In this document: positions 34,887 to 44,175 of the stretch, piece after piece
How positions within the stretch are numbered: position 1 is the first letter of the stretch
Layout: every line of letters starts with the position of its first letter
Position numbers and translations under genes: made by a program
NCBI GenBank assembly: GCA_021324465.1
Contig: JAJPJB010000033.1
Span: 1 to 56,017, forward strand
Source: Hyphomicrobiaceae bacterium
GTDB lineage: Bacteria; Pseudomonadota; Alphaproteobacteria; Rhizobiales; Xanthobacteraceae
Direction of reading: 5' to 3'
DNA length: 56,017 nt
Notes under the pieces: model-generated
Databases searched by the model: none
Told to the model about the DNA's origin: nothing
What the model saw: only the letters and a program-made list of their open reading frames with translations

Positions 34887-36740
34887 ATGATGGTCGCTTC
34901 GGCTGCCCGAACCTGGTGGGCCCGGCGGCCATGGCGCGGACAGGCCGGTCCGTCGGCGTTTGGCCGGACGACCGCGCGCATCACCACCTTCACGCTCCTT
35001 GTGCTGAGCCTGGCGGTGATCGCCTGCGCCGCCGCCGGACTGACCACGACGCTGCGCAACGATCTTCGGCAGGCGGCCGAGCGCCACAGGATGCTGCAGG
35101 CAACGCTCAGCGAGCTTCGCGGCACGCTCAGCGCCGATGGCCGTTTCGATCATGCGCAGCTTGGCGTCATCGAACGCCGCACCGGCTTGAACGATTTGCG
35201 CTTCGATAGCGACTTGGCGGCGGATGCAGGCCGCGAAGTGCAGTCGTTGCATGACGGACAGGGCCGCATTGTCGGCTGGTTCAGCTGGATGCCCGATCGC
35301 TCGCTGATTACCAGCATGAACCGGCTGTGGGGTGTGGTCGGCGCTGTCGGCTTGCTTCTGGTCGTTGCCGCAGTGGTTGCACTGCAGACGACGCAGCGGC
35401 TGTCGCGCTCGGTCGCGCGCAGCGCCGATACAATCCGCAAATTGACCACGCAGGATTCACTGACCGGGCTGCCGAACAGACGCGTCATGCTCGATCGGCT
35501 CGATCAGGTCGTAGCCGGCCGCGCCGGCGGCGTCGTCGTTTTCGCGCTCATTGACATTGACGGCTTTCACGACGTCAACGAAACGCTGGGCTGGGCCGGC
35601 GGCAATGCGATGCTCGCCAGCATCGCCGACCGCTTCAAGGCGCGCCTGCCGGCGGGCGCCATCCTGGGCCGCTTCCAGGATGATGAATTCGCGGTGATTG
35701 CAGGCGGGCGCGAAACCGGCGTCGCGGCCGCGCTCGTCGAGGCGATCAGCGCGGCGCTCGCGGCGCCGATTTTCATGGACCAGATGTGGCAGATCAGCGT
35801 CAGCATCGGCCTTGCGCAGGCGCCGGAAGACGGCGTCACGGGTGATGAGCTCAGCCGCCGCGCCGCGCTTGCTCTGCGCGCAGCCAAGCGCCGCGGGCGC
35901 GGCTCGGTACGCCGCTTTGTGCCGCAGATCCAGGAAGAGCACGCGGAACGCCGTTTCCTTCTGCGCGAGCTTGAAGCCGCGATCCGCAAGGAAGCCTTTG
36001 ACGTCCACTATCAGCCGGTCGTCGCCGCGGAGGGCGGCGGCGTGGTCGGCGTTGAGGCGCTGCTGCGCTGGACCCACCCGACGCGCGGCCCGATTGCGCC
36101 GTCCATGTTTATTCCGCTCGCCGAGGAGAGCGGGCTGATGAACGGGCTTGGCGAGATCGCGCTGCGGCGGGCGCTGGCCGATGGCGCGCGCTGGCCGAAT
36201 TTGTTTGTTTCGGTCAATTTGTCGCCGGTGCAGATGCGAAGCCCCGGTCTGATCGAGTCGATCCGCATGGCGCTCGCGCAGAACGACATGGCGGCCACCC
36301 GAGTCGTGCTCGAGGTCACCGAAGGCATTCTCATCGACAATCCCGAAGAGACCCTGGCAAAGCTCGAAGCTTTGCGGGCACTCGGCGTCTCGACTGCGCT
36401 CGACGATTTCGGCAACGGCTATTCCAGCCTGAGCTATCTGCAAAAATTCCCGTTCGACCGGCTCAAGATCGATCGTGCCTTCGTCGCCTCGCTGGGAACG
36501 ACCGGCAATGCCGGCGCGATCGTCCAGTCCATCGTCACGCTCGGCCATGCACTCGGCATGAAGGTTCTGGCCGAGGGCGTCGAGACCAACGAGCAGCGCG
36601 TGCTGTTGCGGCTGGCCGGCTGCGACGAAATGCAGGGCTATCTGTTCGCAAAACCCTGTCCCGCCGAGGCGATCGACAAGATCCTGTCGCGCAGCGCGGC
36701 GCGGTTGAGCGCCCGCCGCGCCAACGGTTCGACGGGCTGA
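34887..36740 (+). CDS. Membrane GGDEF-EAL protein, degenerate GGDEF and intact EAL
   Basis: Two membrane helices (ITTFTLLVLSLAVIACAAAG and GVVGAVGLLLVVAAVVALQ) frame a ~100-residue periplasmic sensor. A GGDEF domain follows (DSLTGLPNRRVMLDRL) whose active-site motif reads FQDDEF, so cyclase activity is doubtful. The EAL domain keeps the catalytic set: GVEALLRWTHP, SVNLSPVQ, LEVTEGIL, LDDFGNGYSSLSYL, LKIDRAFV, LAEGVETNEQ and the final QGYLFAKP. The protein is therefore most likely a cyclic-di-GMP phosphodiesterase, perhaps GTP-modulated. ATG 34887 follows GTGGGGTGGGA; TTG 34866 upstream is in frame. Confidence 0.92.
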   Translation: MMVASAARTWWARRPWRGQAGPSAFGRTTARITTFTLLVLSLAVIACAAAGLTTTLRNDLRQAAERHRMLQATLSELRGTLSADGRFDHAQLGVIERRTGLNDLRFDSDLAADAGREVQSLHDGQGRIVGWFSWMPDRSLITSMNRLWGVVGAVGLLLVVAAVVALQTTQRLSRSVARSADTIRKLTTQDSLTGLPNRRVMLDRLDQVVAGRAGGVVVFALIDIDGFHDVNETLGWAGGNAMLASIADRFKARLPAGAILGRFQDDEFAVIAGGRETGVAAALVEAISAALAAPIFMDQMWQISVSIGLAQAPEDGVTGDELSRRAALALRAAKRRGRGSVRRFVPQIQEEHAERRFLLRELEAAIRKEAFDVHYQPVVAAEGGGVVGVEALLRWTHPTRGPIAPSMFIPLAEESGLMNGLGEIALRRALADGARWPNLFVSVNLSPVQMRSPGLIESIRMALAQNDMAATRVVLEVTEGILIDNPEETLAKLEALRALGVSTALDDFGNGYSSLSYLQKFPFDRLKIDRAFVASLGTTGNAGAIVQSIVTLGHALGMKVLAEGVETNEQRVLLRLAGCDEMQGYLFAKPCPAEAIDKILSRSAARLSARRANGSTG

Positions 36741-36749
36741 GATTGGTCC

Positions 36750-36767
36750 GCTGACAGGCGTGTCAGC
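36750..36767. terminator. Hairpin after the GGDEF-EAL gene
   Basis: GCTGACA and TGTCAGC form a perfect 7-bp stem with loop GGCG ten bases past the stop codon. There is no T-run, so it may be a weak terminator, a 3'-end stabiliser or a palindromic operator for the acyl-CoA dehydrogenase gene that starts 58 bp later. Confidence 0.35.
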
Positions 36768-36824
36768 AGGGGCTATCTATAAGCACAACCTCGCGGCGTC
36801 TCAAGCTGCGGGAAGGAGCGCGTC

Positions 36825-37997
36825 ATGCTGGCCAACAGCCTACCGGGGCTCGATTTCGCCCTCGGCGCCGAGATCGAGATGCTGCGCGAAACCGTGCGCG
36901 GTTTTGCCAGCGACAAGATCGCGCCGCTGGCCGCGGAGATCGACCGCTCGAACAAATTTCCGCGCGAGCTGTGGCCGCAGCTCGGCGCGCTCGGCCTGCT
37001 TGGCATCACCGTCGAGGAAGAATGGGGCGGCGCCGGCCTCGGCTATCTCGCCCATTGCGTGGCCATGGAAGAGATTTCGCGCGGCTCCGCCGCGATCGGG
37101 CTGTCCTACGGCGCACATTCCAATCTTTGCGTGAACCAAATCCGGCGCAACGGCACCGAGGCGCAGAAGCGCCGCTACCTGCCCAAGCTGATCTCGGGCG
37201 AGCATGTCGGGGCGCTGGCGATGTCGGAGCCGGGCGCCGGTTCCGATGTCGTGTCGATGCGCACGCGCGCCGACCGCAAGGGCGATCGCTATATTCTCAA
37301 CGGCTCGAAAATGTGGATCACCAACGGGCCGCTCGCCGATACGCTGGTGATCTATGCCAAGACCGACCGTACCGCAGGCGCGCGCGGCATCACCGCCTTC
37401 ATTGTCGAGAAAGATTTTAAGGGCTTTTCGACCGGCCAAAAGCTCGACAAGCTCGGCATGCGCGGCTCCGATACCGGCGAACTCGTTTTCGAGGACTGCG
37501 AGGTGCCGGCGGAGAATGTGCTCGGCGTGATCGGCAATGGCGTAAACATTCTCATGTCAGGCCTCGATTATGAGCGCACCGTGCTGGCGGCAGGACCGCT
37601 CGGCATCATGCAGGCCTGTCTCGATATCGTGATCCCTTACGTGCATCAGCGCACGCAATTCGGGCAGCCGATCGGCCGCTTCCAGCTGATCCAGGCAAAG
37701 CTCGCCGACATGTATGTGACGCTCAACGCGTCCAAAGCCTATGTCTATGCGGTCGCCAAGGCCTGCGACCGCGGCGAGACAACGCGCGAGGATGCCGCGG
37801 GCGCCATCCTTTATGCCGCGGAACGCGCGACGTGGATGGCGCTCGAGACCATCCAATGCCTCGGCGGCAACGGCTATATCAACGATTTTCCCGCGGGGCG
37901 GCTTCTGCGCGATGCCAAACTTTATGAGATCGGCGCCGGGACCAGCGAAATCCGGCGCATGCTGATCGGGCGTGAGATTTTCGAGAAGACACGGTGA
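36825..37997 (+). CDS. ivd: Isovaleryl-CoA dehydrogenase
   Basis: A 390-residue acyl-CoA dehydrogenase of leucine catabolism, converting isovaleryl-CoA to 3-methylcrotonyl-CoA with FAD. Typical are [23 protein letters not shown], the [12 protein letters not shown] motif, [33 protein letters not shown] and [18 protein letters not shown], whose Glu is the catalytic base in the isovaleryl-specific subfamily; the end is [19 protein letters not shown] 36825 has GGAAGGAGCGC before it. The usual methylcrotonyl-CoA carboxylase partners are not adjacent; the next gene on the plus strand is unrelated. Confidence 0.93.
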   Translation: MLANSLPGLDFALGAEIEMLRETVRGFASDKIAPLAAEIDRSNKFPRELWPQLGALGLLGITVEEEWGGAGLGYLAHCVAMEEISRGSAAIGLSYGAHSNLCVNQIRRNGTEAQKRRYLPKLISGEHVGALAMSEPGAGSDVVSMRTRADRKGDRYILNGSKMWITNGPLADTLVIYAKTDRTAGARGITAFIVEKDFKGFSTGQKLDKLGMRGSDTGELVFEDCEVPAENVLGVIGNGVNILMSGLDYERTVLAAGPLGIMQACLDIVIPYVHQRTQFGQPIGRFQLIQAKLADMYVTLNASKAYVYAVAKACDRGETTREDAAGAILYAAERATWMALETIQCLGGNGYINDFPAGRLLRDAKLYEIGAGTSEIRRMLIGREIFEKTR

Positions 37998-38252
37998 GAG
38001 GTCATTTCGGATCGGGGCGGCGCTGGTCGCGCTTTGCTTGGCGTTCACGCCGGCGTCAAGCTTGGTCGGACGCCCAAAGCCTATAGCGCAGGAAATCGCT
38101 GCGATCCGCGGCGGCACGGCGAAAGTTCCGGACGATGCAGACAAGGTCGAGCGGCAACGCCCGTTTGGTCTGGTCGCCACAGCTTGCGCCACAAGCCTGC
38201 CCGCTCGTTTGATGTTGCCGCCGCCACGCCACCGGCCGGCCCTTCAAGGAAA

Positions 38253-39494
38253 TTAGCTGCCGAGCCGCCGGTCGAATTCCAGGACCGCATTGAGCAAAAC
38301 CTGCGCGCCGGCCGCGCATTCATCGAAACTCGTCGATTCCGCCTCGTTGTGTGAAATGCCGCCGCGGCATGGCACGAAGATCATCGTGGTGGGCGCAACG
38401 CGCGCCACATAGGCGGAATCGTGTCCGGCCCCTGAAATGATGTCGCGCGCGGCGAAGCCGGCTTTCGTCGCGGCAATGCGCACGCAGTCGATCAGCTCGG
38501 GCGCGAATTGCACCGGCGGCGAGCTCCAGATACGCGCTTCCTGATAGGCGAGGTTGAGAGGCTGAAGAATACCGGCGAGCGCGGCGCGAAGCTTTGCTTC
38601 CATCAGATCGAGCACCTGCTCGTGCGGATGCCGGAAATCGACCGTGAAAAATACTTCGCCCGGAATCACGTTGCGGCTGTTCGGCCGGTTCTCGATCAGG
38701 CCGACGGTGCCGACTGCATCGGGAGAATGTTCGCAGGCGATGGCATCGACGCGATCGATGACGCGCGCTGCGCCTAAAAGCGCGTTCTTGCGCAGCGCCA
38801 TCGGCGTCGTCCCGGTATGGGCGTCCTGGCCGGTAATCGTGACCTCGTACCAGCGGATGCCCTGGATGCCTTGCACCACGCCGATCATGCAACCTTCGGC
38901 TTCCAGGATCGGACCCTGCTCGATATGCAATTCGAACATCGCCGAGAATTTACGGCTGCCCGCCTTCTCGCCGCCCCGATAGCCGATGCGCTCAAGTTCC
39001 GCGCCGAACGTCCTGCCGTCGCGATCGGCGCGTGACAGCGCGTAGTCGGCGGAAAACACGCCGGCGAACACTCCGGAGGCGAGCATCGCCGGCGCAAAGC
39101 GCGCGCCTTCTTCGTTGGTCCAGTTGACGATCTCGATCGGTGCATTGGTCTGGTAGCCGAGGTCGTGCAAGCTGCGCATCACTTCAAGCGCGGCGAGTAC
39201 GCCGAGCGCGCCGTCAAACTTGCCGCCGGTCGGCTGAGTGTCGAGATGCGAGCCCATGGCGATCGCGGGCAAAGCGGAATTCTTGCCGGGGCGGCGCGCG
39301 AACATATTGCCGACTTCATCGACCGCGACGCTCAAGCCGAGCGCTTGACATTGCGCCTTGAACCAGTCGCGCACTTGCCGGTCGAGATCGGTCAGGGTGA
39401 GGCGACAGATGCCGCCTTTCGCGGTCGCGCCGATCCGCGCGGTCTGCATCAGCGTGTCCCACAGCCTCTGCGCGTCAATCTGCAGATTTTGCAA
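38253..39494 (-). CDS. M20-family amidohydrolase (N-carbamoyl-L-amino-acid hydrolase / allantoate amidohydrolase type)
   Basis: A 413-residue binuclear zinc hydrolase that removes carbamoyl or ureido groups. Metal and active-site motifs are MGSHLDTQPTGGKFDGALGV, NWTNEEGARFAP, ELHIEQGPILE, GQDAHTGTTPMALRKNALLGAA and the final CRGGISHNEAES. Exact substrate (N-carbamoyl amino acid, beta-ureidopropionate or allantoate) is not readable. I chose TTG 39494: ACGGAGAAACG sits just upstream, the family core begins a few residues later, and the open frame further upstream to 39608 looks non-coding. Confidence 0.92.
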   Translation of the reverse strand: MQNLQIDAQRLWDTLMQTARIGATAKGGICRLTLTDLDRQVRDWFKAQCQALGLSVAVDEVGNMFARRPGKNSALPAIAMGSHLDTQPTGGKFDGALGVLAALEVMRSLHDLGYQTNAPIEIVNWTNEEGARFAPAMLASGVFAGVFSADYALSRADRDGRTFGAELERIGYRGGEKAGSRKFSAMFELHIEQGPILEAEGCMIGVVQGIQGIRWYEVTITGQDAHTGTTPMALRKNALLGAARVIDRVDAIACEHSPDAVGTVGLIENRPNSRNVIPGEVFFTVDFRHPHEQVLDLMEAKLRAALAGILQPLNLAYQEARIWSSPPVQFAPELIDCVRIAATKAGFAARDIISGAGHDSAYVARVAPTTMIFVPCRGGISHNEAESTSFDECAAGAQVLLNAVLEFDRRLGS

Positions 39495-39683
39495 TTGCGT
39501 TTCTCCGTCATTTGAGCAGGAAACTGGTTCGCAGGACGAGTGCAGCGACCGAGTCGGCCGACGCACGAGCCGCTCAGCGGCCTGATTTTTAGCATGCTTT
39601 CGGCTCACTAACTCATTGAATCCATGTCGAATCAGTTATGATGCGCCCGGTTGTCGGGGGACTATTTGCCGCGGAGCGAGCGC

Positions 39684-40031
39684 ATGCTGCGCGTACGTTT
39701 GAAAGCGGACGGGCGTCTGGTCGAGATTCTGCCCGACGGCAGCGAGCGGCCGATCCCAACTGATCCGCAAGCGATCCGCACAGCCGCGCATAATGCCGCG
39801 CGCAGCGCGGCACTCCAACATCGCCAGAACGATGCGGTCTATGCGCGTACGGTGCGCGGACGGACCGGTCTCACCCAGGCTGCCTTTGCAGCGCGGATCG
39901 GCGTGCCGGTGGAAACGGTGCGCAATTGGGAGCAGGGCAAGCGATCGCCGCGCGGCCCGGCTCGCGCACTGCTCAAAGTCATCGAGCAGGCGCCTGAAGC
40001 CGCTTTTGCGGTTCTCGGCAAGCCGCGCTGA
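39684..40031 (+). CDS. Helix-turn-helix (XRE/HigA-like) regulator
   Basis: 115 residues. The first third, MLRVRLKADGRLVEILPDGSERPI, is a small strand-rich part; the C-terminal two thirds contain a classic HTH: GLTQAAFAARIGVPVETVRNWEQGKRSPRGPARALLKVI. This is the form of NadS/HigA-type antitoxins and of genes annotated as transcriptional regulators. ATG 39684 has a GGAGCGAGCGC leader. No toxin-like RelE/HigB frame is adjacent, so it may act as a stand-alone regulator; the flanking genes are the divergent amidohydrolase and the aldo/keto reductases. Confidence 0.85.
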   Translation: MLRVRLKADGRLVEILPDGSERPIPTDPQAIRTAAHNAARSAALQHRQNDAVYARTVRGRTGLTQAAFAARIGVPVETVRNWEQGKRSPRGPARALLKVIEQAPEAAFAVLGKPR

Positions 40032-40175
40032 ACCAGGCGCGATCGACAATCATCGCGCACAGATCGGCGCGCGCTCTAACAATCTTGGCCGCGCCGCCGT
40101 CTGCGGTATGGGCTGGAATTGCCGGCTCCGATGGAGGATGCTTGTCGCAACTATCAGGCGAAGGAGAGCCCGGGG

Positions 40176-40994
40176 ATGGACGTCATCGAGGCTCATGGAG
40201 CGCGCATTCCGGTCATCGGCTTCGGCACAATGACGCTGAAGGGGGATTTATGCGTGGAGCTGGTCGAGGCCGCTTTGCAGCTCGGCTACCGGCATCTCGA
40301 CACCGCGCAGATGTATGGCAACGAGCGCGAGGTCGGATCGGGCCTGCGCGGCTGCGGGCTCAAGCGTGAAGACGTGTTTCTCACCACCAAGGTCTGGTTC
40401 AATCGCCTGGCGCCGGGCGATTTCGAGCGCTCGGTCGACGAAAGCCTGGAGAAGCTTGGTCTGCCCTGGGTCGACCTGCTGATGATTCACTGGCCCAACG
40501 CGCAAATTCCGTTGAAAGACTCGATTGCCTCGCTCTGCAAAGTCAAGAAGGCCGGGCTTGCCAAAAACATTGGCATCGCCAATTTCAATATTGCGATGAT
40601 CGACGAGACGGCGGGCGTCGCGAGCGAGCCGATCGCGGTGCTGCAGATTGAGGCGCATCCCTATCTCGACCAAAGCAAAGTCATTGCGGCCGCGCGACGC
40701 CACGGCATGGCGGTGGTCGGCTATTGTCCGCTGGCGCGCGGCAAAGTGCCCGGCGACGCGACGCTGCAGAAAATAGGTCGGACCCACGGCAAGACGGCGT
40801 CGCAGGTGGCGCTGCGTTATCTCGAACAGGAGCGGATCATTCCGATCCCGCGCACCTCGAAGCGCGAGCGCCTGGCCGAAAATCTCGGCAGCCTCGCGTT
40901 CTCGCTGAGCGATGCCGAAATGGCGGAAATCGGCAGGCTCAGGCGGCCCGATGCGCGCATAGTCAGTCCGCCGCAAGCGCCGCAATGGGATTGA
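40176..40994 (+). CDS. Aldo/keto reductase
   Basis: A 272-residue AKR of the 2,5-diketo-D-gluconate reductase type, using NADPH to reduce carbonyls. The tetrad is visible: Asp and Tyr in HLDTAQMYGNEREVG, Lys in LTTKVWF, His in LMIHWPN. IPIPRTSKRERLAENL is the cofactor-binding end. ATG 40176 (MDVIEAHGARIPVIGFGT) is preceded by GAAGGAGAGCCC. It is followed after 15 bp by a second AKR gene that is clearly homologous, so the pair arose by tandem duplication and is likely co-transcribed. Confidence 0.93.
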   Translation: MDVIEAHGARIPVIGFGTMTLKGDLCVELVEAALQLGYRHLDTAQMYGNEREVGSGLRGCGLKREDVFLTTKVWFNRLAPGDFERSVDESLEKLGLPWVDLLMIHWPNAQIPLKDSIASLCKVKKAGLAKNIGIANFNIAMIDETAGVASEPIAVLQIEAHPYLDQSKVIAAARRHGMAVVGYCPLARGKVPGDATLQKIGRTHGKTASQVALRYLEQERIIPIPRTSKRERLAENLGSLAFSLSDAEMAEIGRLRRPDARIVSPPQAPQWD

Positions 40995-41009
40995 GCGGGA
41001 CGAAGACAG

Positions 41010-41852
41010 GTGAATTCGGTCGTATCGATACCAGGTCTTGAGGCCAACGGAGCAAAAATCCCGCTGGTCGGCCTCGGCACCTGGGAGCTGCGCGGGCGCG
41101 CCTGCGCGCGGATTGTCGAACAGGCGCTGCGGCTGGGCTACCGGCATATCGATACGGCGGAGATCTACGACAATGAACGCGAAGTGGGCGAGGGCATCCG
41201 CGCCGCGGGGGTGCGACGCAACGAGCTCTTCATCACGACGAAAGTGTGGCCGTCGCATTTTGCACCGCGGGCGCTCGAACGCGCCGCCCGCGAATCGGTC
41301 GCCCGGCTGCGCATGAGCGAGGTCGATCTTCTCCTGTTGCACTGGCCCAATCCGCAGATCCCGCTCGCGGAGACGCTCGGCGCGCTGTGCAAGGTCAAGC
41401 GCGACGGTCTCACCCGCCATATCGGCGTTTCAAACTTCACCGTCGCGATGCTCGACGAAGCGCTGCGGATCGCAGCCGAGCCTCTGGTCTGCGACCAGGT
41501 CGAGTGCCATCCATTCCTCGATCAGTGCAAGGTGATCGCGGCCTGCCGCAGTCACGGCATGGCTGTGGTCGCCTATAGCCCGATCGCCCGCGGCAACGTG
41601 CGCAATAACCGGGTGCTCGCCCGCATCGGCGCCGTGCACAAAAAAACCCCGGCGCAAATCTGCCTGCGCTATCTGGTGCAGCAGAATATCGCGGTCATTC
41701 CACGTACCAGCAAGCTCGACCGGCTGTCGGAGAACGCGTCGATCTTTGACTTTGTGCTGAGCGAGGCGGAGATGGCCGAAATACACGCGCTGGCGCGCCG
41801 CGAGGGGCGCATCGTCGATTTTTCCTATTCGGGGCGCATCGACTGGGATTGA
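41010..41852 (+). CDS. Aldo/keto reductase
   Basis: A 280-residue paralogue of the preceding reductase with the same motifs: HIDTAEIYDNEREVG, FITTKVWPSHF, LLLLHWPNPQIPL, GVSNFTVAMLDEAL and VIPRTSKLDRLSEN. Start GTG 41010 lies after GGACGAAGACAG. Substrates of such enzymes include methylglyoxal, diketogluconates and short aldehydes; none can be chosen here. An inverted-repeat element starts six bases past its stop codon. Confidence 0.93.
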   Translation: MNSVVSIPGLEANGAKIPLVGLGTWELRGRACARIVEQALRLGYRHIDTAEIYDNEREVGEGIRAAGVRRNELFITTKVWPSHFAPRALERAARESVARLRMSEVDLLLLHWPNPQIPLAETLGALCKVKRDGLTRHIGVSNFTVAMLDEALRIAAEPLVCDQVECHPFLDQCKVIAACRSHGMAVVAYSPIARGNVRNNRVLARIGAVHKKTPAQICLRYLVQQNIAVIPRTSKLDRLSENASIFDFVLSEAEMAEIHALARREGRIVDFSYSGRIDWD

Positions 41853-41857
41853 TTCGG

Positions 41858-42001
41858 AATTACAGTGACAGTGCAAGATCACGGAATTGACGGCTACGCG
41901 GGGGATTGGTGCGCATGGCCGACGACGCGGGCGAGGCGAGCCATGCGGCATCATGGCCGCAGCGCGACATCGTATCAATTGAGTGCACTGTCACCGTAAT
42001 T
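41858..42001 (-). mobile_element. RAYT-derived MITE-like element, copy A (144 bp)
   Basis: The right end is CAATTGAGTGCACTGTCACC plus GTAATT; the left end AATTACAGTGACAGTGCA is its imperfect complement. Just inside the right end, on the minus strand, an ATG begins MARLARVVGHAHQ, the decayed opening of a REP-associated transposase (see copy B). It is the shortest and most degraded of the three copies and lies between the second AKR stop and the ABC permease stop. Confidence 0.8.
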
Positions 42002-42019
42002 TGCCGGAGCGGGCATGAG

Positions 42020-43213
42020 CTAGCGTCCCGAGAATACTATGCCCGGTTCAAGCGTGAGCGCACAACGTGCGCTGATTGCGGCGGATACGACGCTTACAAT
42101 GAACACCATCAGTGCGCCAACGGCCGGCGTGAACCACATCATCCGAAACGGATAATCAGACCCTGTCAGAAACTGACCGGCTACGGCGCACACGCCCAGG
42201 CCCAATCCCGTTCCGATAATCGCGCACAATGCCGCTTGCACAAAGATCATGGTCATGAGCCGTTGCGGGGTGGCCCCCATGGCTCTGAGCACCGCGTATT
42301 GCCTGAGATTTTCGTTGGTGAACATGTAGAGTAGCACGCCCATCACGCCGAAGCCGACCAGAATCGCGATCGAAAGCATGGTTTCAATATCGCCGACATC
42401 CTCGGAATTAGCGAGAATCCACCACACCGTGTCGGCCTTGAAATCGTCGGATGCGCGGGCGCGCAATCCAGTGCGGTCTTCGATGCGTCTCGCCAACGCA
42501 CGCGGCGCGAGCCCTGGTGCTGCAGTCACCAAGACAAATGTCAAACGTCGCCGCTCAGGCAGGAGAATGCGCAGCGCATTGGAATACGTCGTGTACAACA
42601 ACGGCCGCGGCGGATAGCGCGACAAGGCCCGCGCTCGACCGACAACGGTAACGCGGCGGTCATTGACTAATAAATCATCGCCGGGGCCGAGCTTGCGCGT
42701 GGGCACGTTGAGACGCGGGGGGCCGCCGTACCATTGGTCAGCCGTCTCGACCGGCGTTTGCAGTTTGCCGGTGGTGCCGCCGGGGTCGACGATCACAGCA
42801 TCGGGCGCGCGCAGAGCCATAGCCGTCACGCCGTCCTGCAACGGCGGCACGCCGGCCAACGTCGCATCGTCTACGCCGACGACCTGGAATGACTGGAAGC
42901 GGCCGTTTGGAAAGCGAACGTCGGCTCTGCCGAGCGCAAGCGGCACCGCAGTTGAAACGCCCTCGACGCTGCGCACACGGTCAAGAGCAGAGCTGGGCAT
43001 ATTGGTGGTCGGCTCGACCGATCTGACTGCAGGATCCATGACCCAGACATCGGTCCTTGGGTTCTCCGTGATCAGCGCAAAGCCGCGGGTCATGAAGCCG
43101 GCAAAGTACGACCCAGCGAAGGTGACGAGGAACGACGTGAAGGCAATGCCGATGAGAAGGCCGGCATATTTCACTCGGTCCCCGAGCAACATCTTCACCG
43201 CCACGCGAAGCAT
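42020..43213 (-). CDS. ABC transporter permease, MacB/FtsX-like (DevC type)
   Basis: A 397-residue permease with an N-terminal helix (YAGLLIGIAFTSFLVTFAGSYF), a large ~230-residue extracytoplasmic domain and three C-terminal helices with the FtsX motif NLRQYAVLRAMGATPQRLMTMIFVQAALCAIIGTGLG. This is the topology of type VII ABC systems that power export or membrane-lipid handling. It overlaps the membrane-fusion gene by one base (ATGA), so the three genes ABC-MFP-permease form a tight operon resembling DevBCA. The substrate is unknown. Confidence 0.9.
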   Translation of the reverse strand: MLRVAVKMLLGDRVKYAGLLIGIAFTSFLVTFAGSYFAGFMTRGFALITENPRTDVWVMDPAVRSVEPTTNMPSSALDRVRSVEGVSTAVPLALGRADVRFPNGRFQSFQVVGVDDATLAGVPPLQDGVTAMALRAPDAVIVDPGGTTGKLQTPVETADQWYGGPPRLNVPTRKLGPGDDLLVNDRRVTVVGRARALSRYPPRPLLYTTYSNALRILLPERRRLTFVLVTAAPGLAPRALARRIEDRTGLRARASDDFKADTVWWILANSEDVGDIETMLSIAILVGFGVMGVLLYMFTNENLRQYAVLRAMGATPQRLMTMIFVQAALCAIIGTGLGLGVCAVAGQFLTGSDYPFRMMWFTPAVGALMVFIVSVVSAAISARCALTLEPGIVFSGR

Positions 43214-44175
43214 CAGGGCGCATGCCTATCGAGCTCGGACGTGATGCGATCGGACGGCCCGAGCTGTCTATTCTTCCCGGTCGGAACAGGAGGCGCCTCA
43301 ATGAACACATTCATCCGCTGGCCGATATAGACAGGCAATGTGCCGTGAACGAAACTGTAGATGACCTGCAAGACGCGCGTATCGGTTCGCTCAGTACTAG
43401 CGCCGGTTAACGACGTCTTCGGCACGACATAGCGTTCGATCCTCTCGAACTTAAGCGGCGCGTTGATCTGAGGGTTGCCGGGGACATAGGCCACAGCAGG
43501 AGCGGTCGACTCTACCCGCCAGGCATCGGTTTCATCGATATCGACGCGAATGTTTAGAATGTTGTCATCGCCAAACAGCATCAGAGGCGGAGAAACCGTA
43601 CCGCTTTGGGCGAACTCGCCAAGATGGGTGTTGATCTGCAATATGCGACCATCGACCGGAGCTCGGATCGTGTGCCGCTCAATATCAACGTCGATCCGAT
43701 CGGCCTGTGCTCTTGCGACCGTAACTGCCGCCTCAGCGATGCCAACGTCATAGCGCCGGTTTGCCAAATCCACGGCGCTGATCGAACTGCCCGAAGTCAG
43801 ACCTTGTCCAACCTTGAGCAAGTTCTGGGTCTTGTCGAGGTTCGCTTCCGCTTCCTGCACCCGTGCTGTCGCGACTTGGAGCTCAGCGGATAGGTCACGC
43901 GCGTCAAGCTTAAAGAGTGGTTCTCCGGTGCCGACCCAATCGCCCCATTTGACAAAGATAGCATCGACAATTCCCGAAACGGGCGTGCCGATCGCTATAT
44001 TGCCGGTGCTGGCTTCAATGAGACCGGTCCCGGCGACGTAATTTTGGTACGGCGCTCGCGCTGACGGCAACGGCGCCGGTGCGGCCGGCGGAGCCTCGTT
44101 GCCAAGAATGACAGCGGCAATCGCGGCTATGAAGCCAATTCCAGCAAGGAAGGGCAGCACGTATTTGCGAGTCAT
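43213..44175 (-). CDS. HlyD-family membrane fusion protein (DevB type)
   Basis: A 320-residue periplasmic adaptor with one N-terminal helix (YVLPFLAGIGFIAAIAAVIL). The lipoyl halves are TGNIAIGTPVSGIVDAIFVKWGDWVGTGEPLFKLD and RHTIRAPVDGRILQINTHLGEFA, separated by an alpha-hairpin of about 65 residues (LQVATARVQEAEANLDKTQN). It links the inner-membrane permease to the envelope, often with TolC. Its start overlaps the ATPase stop and its stop the permease start, by ATGA in both cases. Confidence 0.92.
   Translation of the reverse strand: MTRKYVLPFLAGIGFIAAIAAVILGNEAPPAAPAPLPSARAPYQNYVAGTGLIEASTGNIAIGTPVSGIVDAIFVKWGDWVGTGEPLFKLDARDLSAELQVATARVQEAEANLDKTQNLLKVGQGLTSGSSISAVDLANRRYDVGIAEAAVTVARAQADRIDVDIERHTIRAPVDGRILQINTHLGEFAQSGTVSPPLMLFGDDNILNIRVDIDETDAWRVESTAPAVAYVPGNPQINAPLKFERIERYVVPKTSLTGASTERTDTRVLQVIYSFVHGTLPVYIGQRMNVFIEAPPVPTGKNRQLGPSDRITSELDRHAP

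Noticed and set aside
37972-38256. A 94-codon plus-strand frame overlapping the end of ivd, with a hydrophobic signal-like start (FRIGAALVALCLAFTPASS)
   Set aside because: It starts inside ivd without a good ribosome-binding site and loses coding character after ~60 codons; it might be the relic of a secreted protein but is not supportable as a gene.
39651-40031. Toxin-antitoxin pair at the HTH gene
   Set aside because: The HTH protein resembles HigA/NadS antitoxins, but no RelE/HigB-like toxin frame lies on either side.
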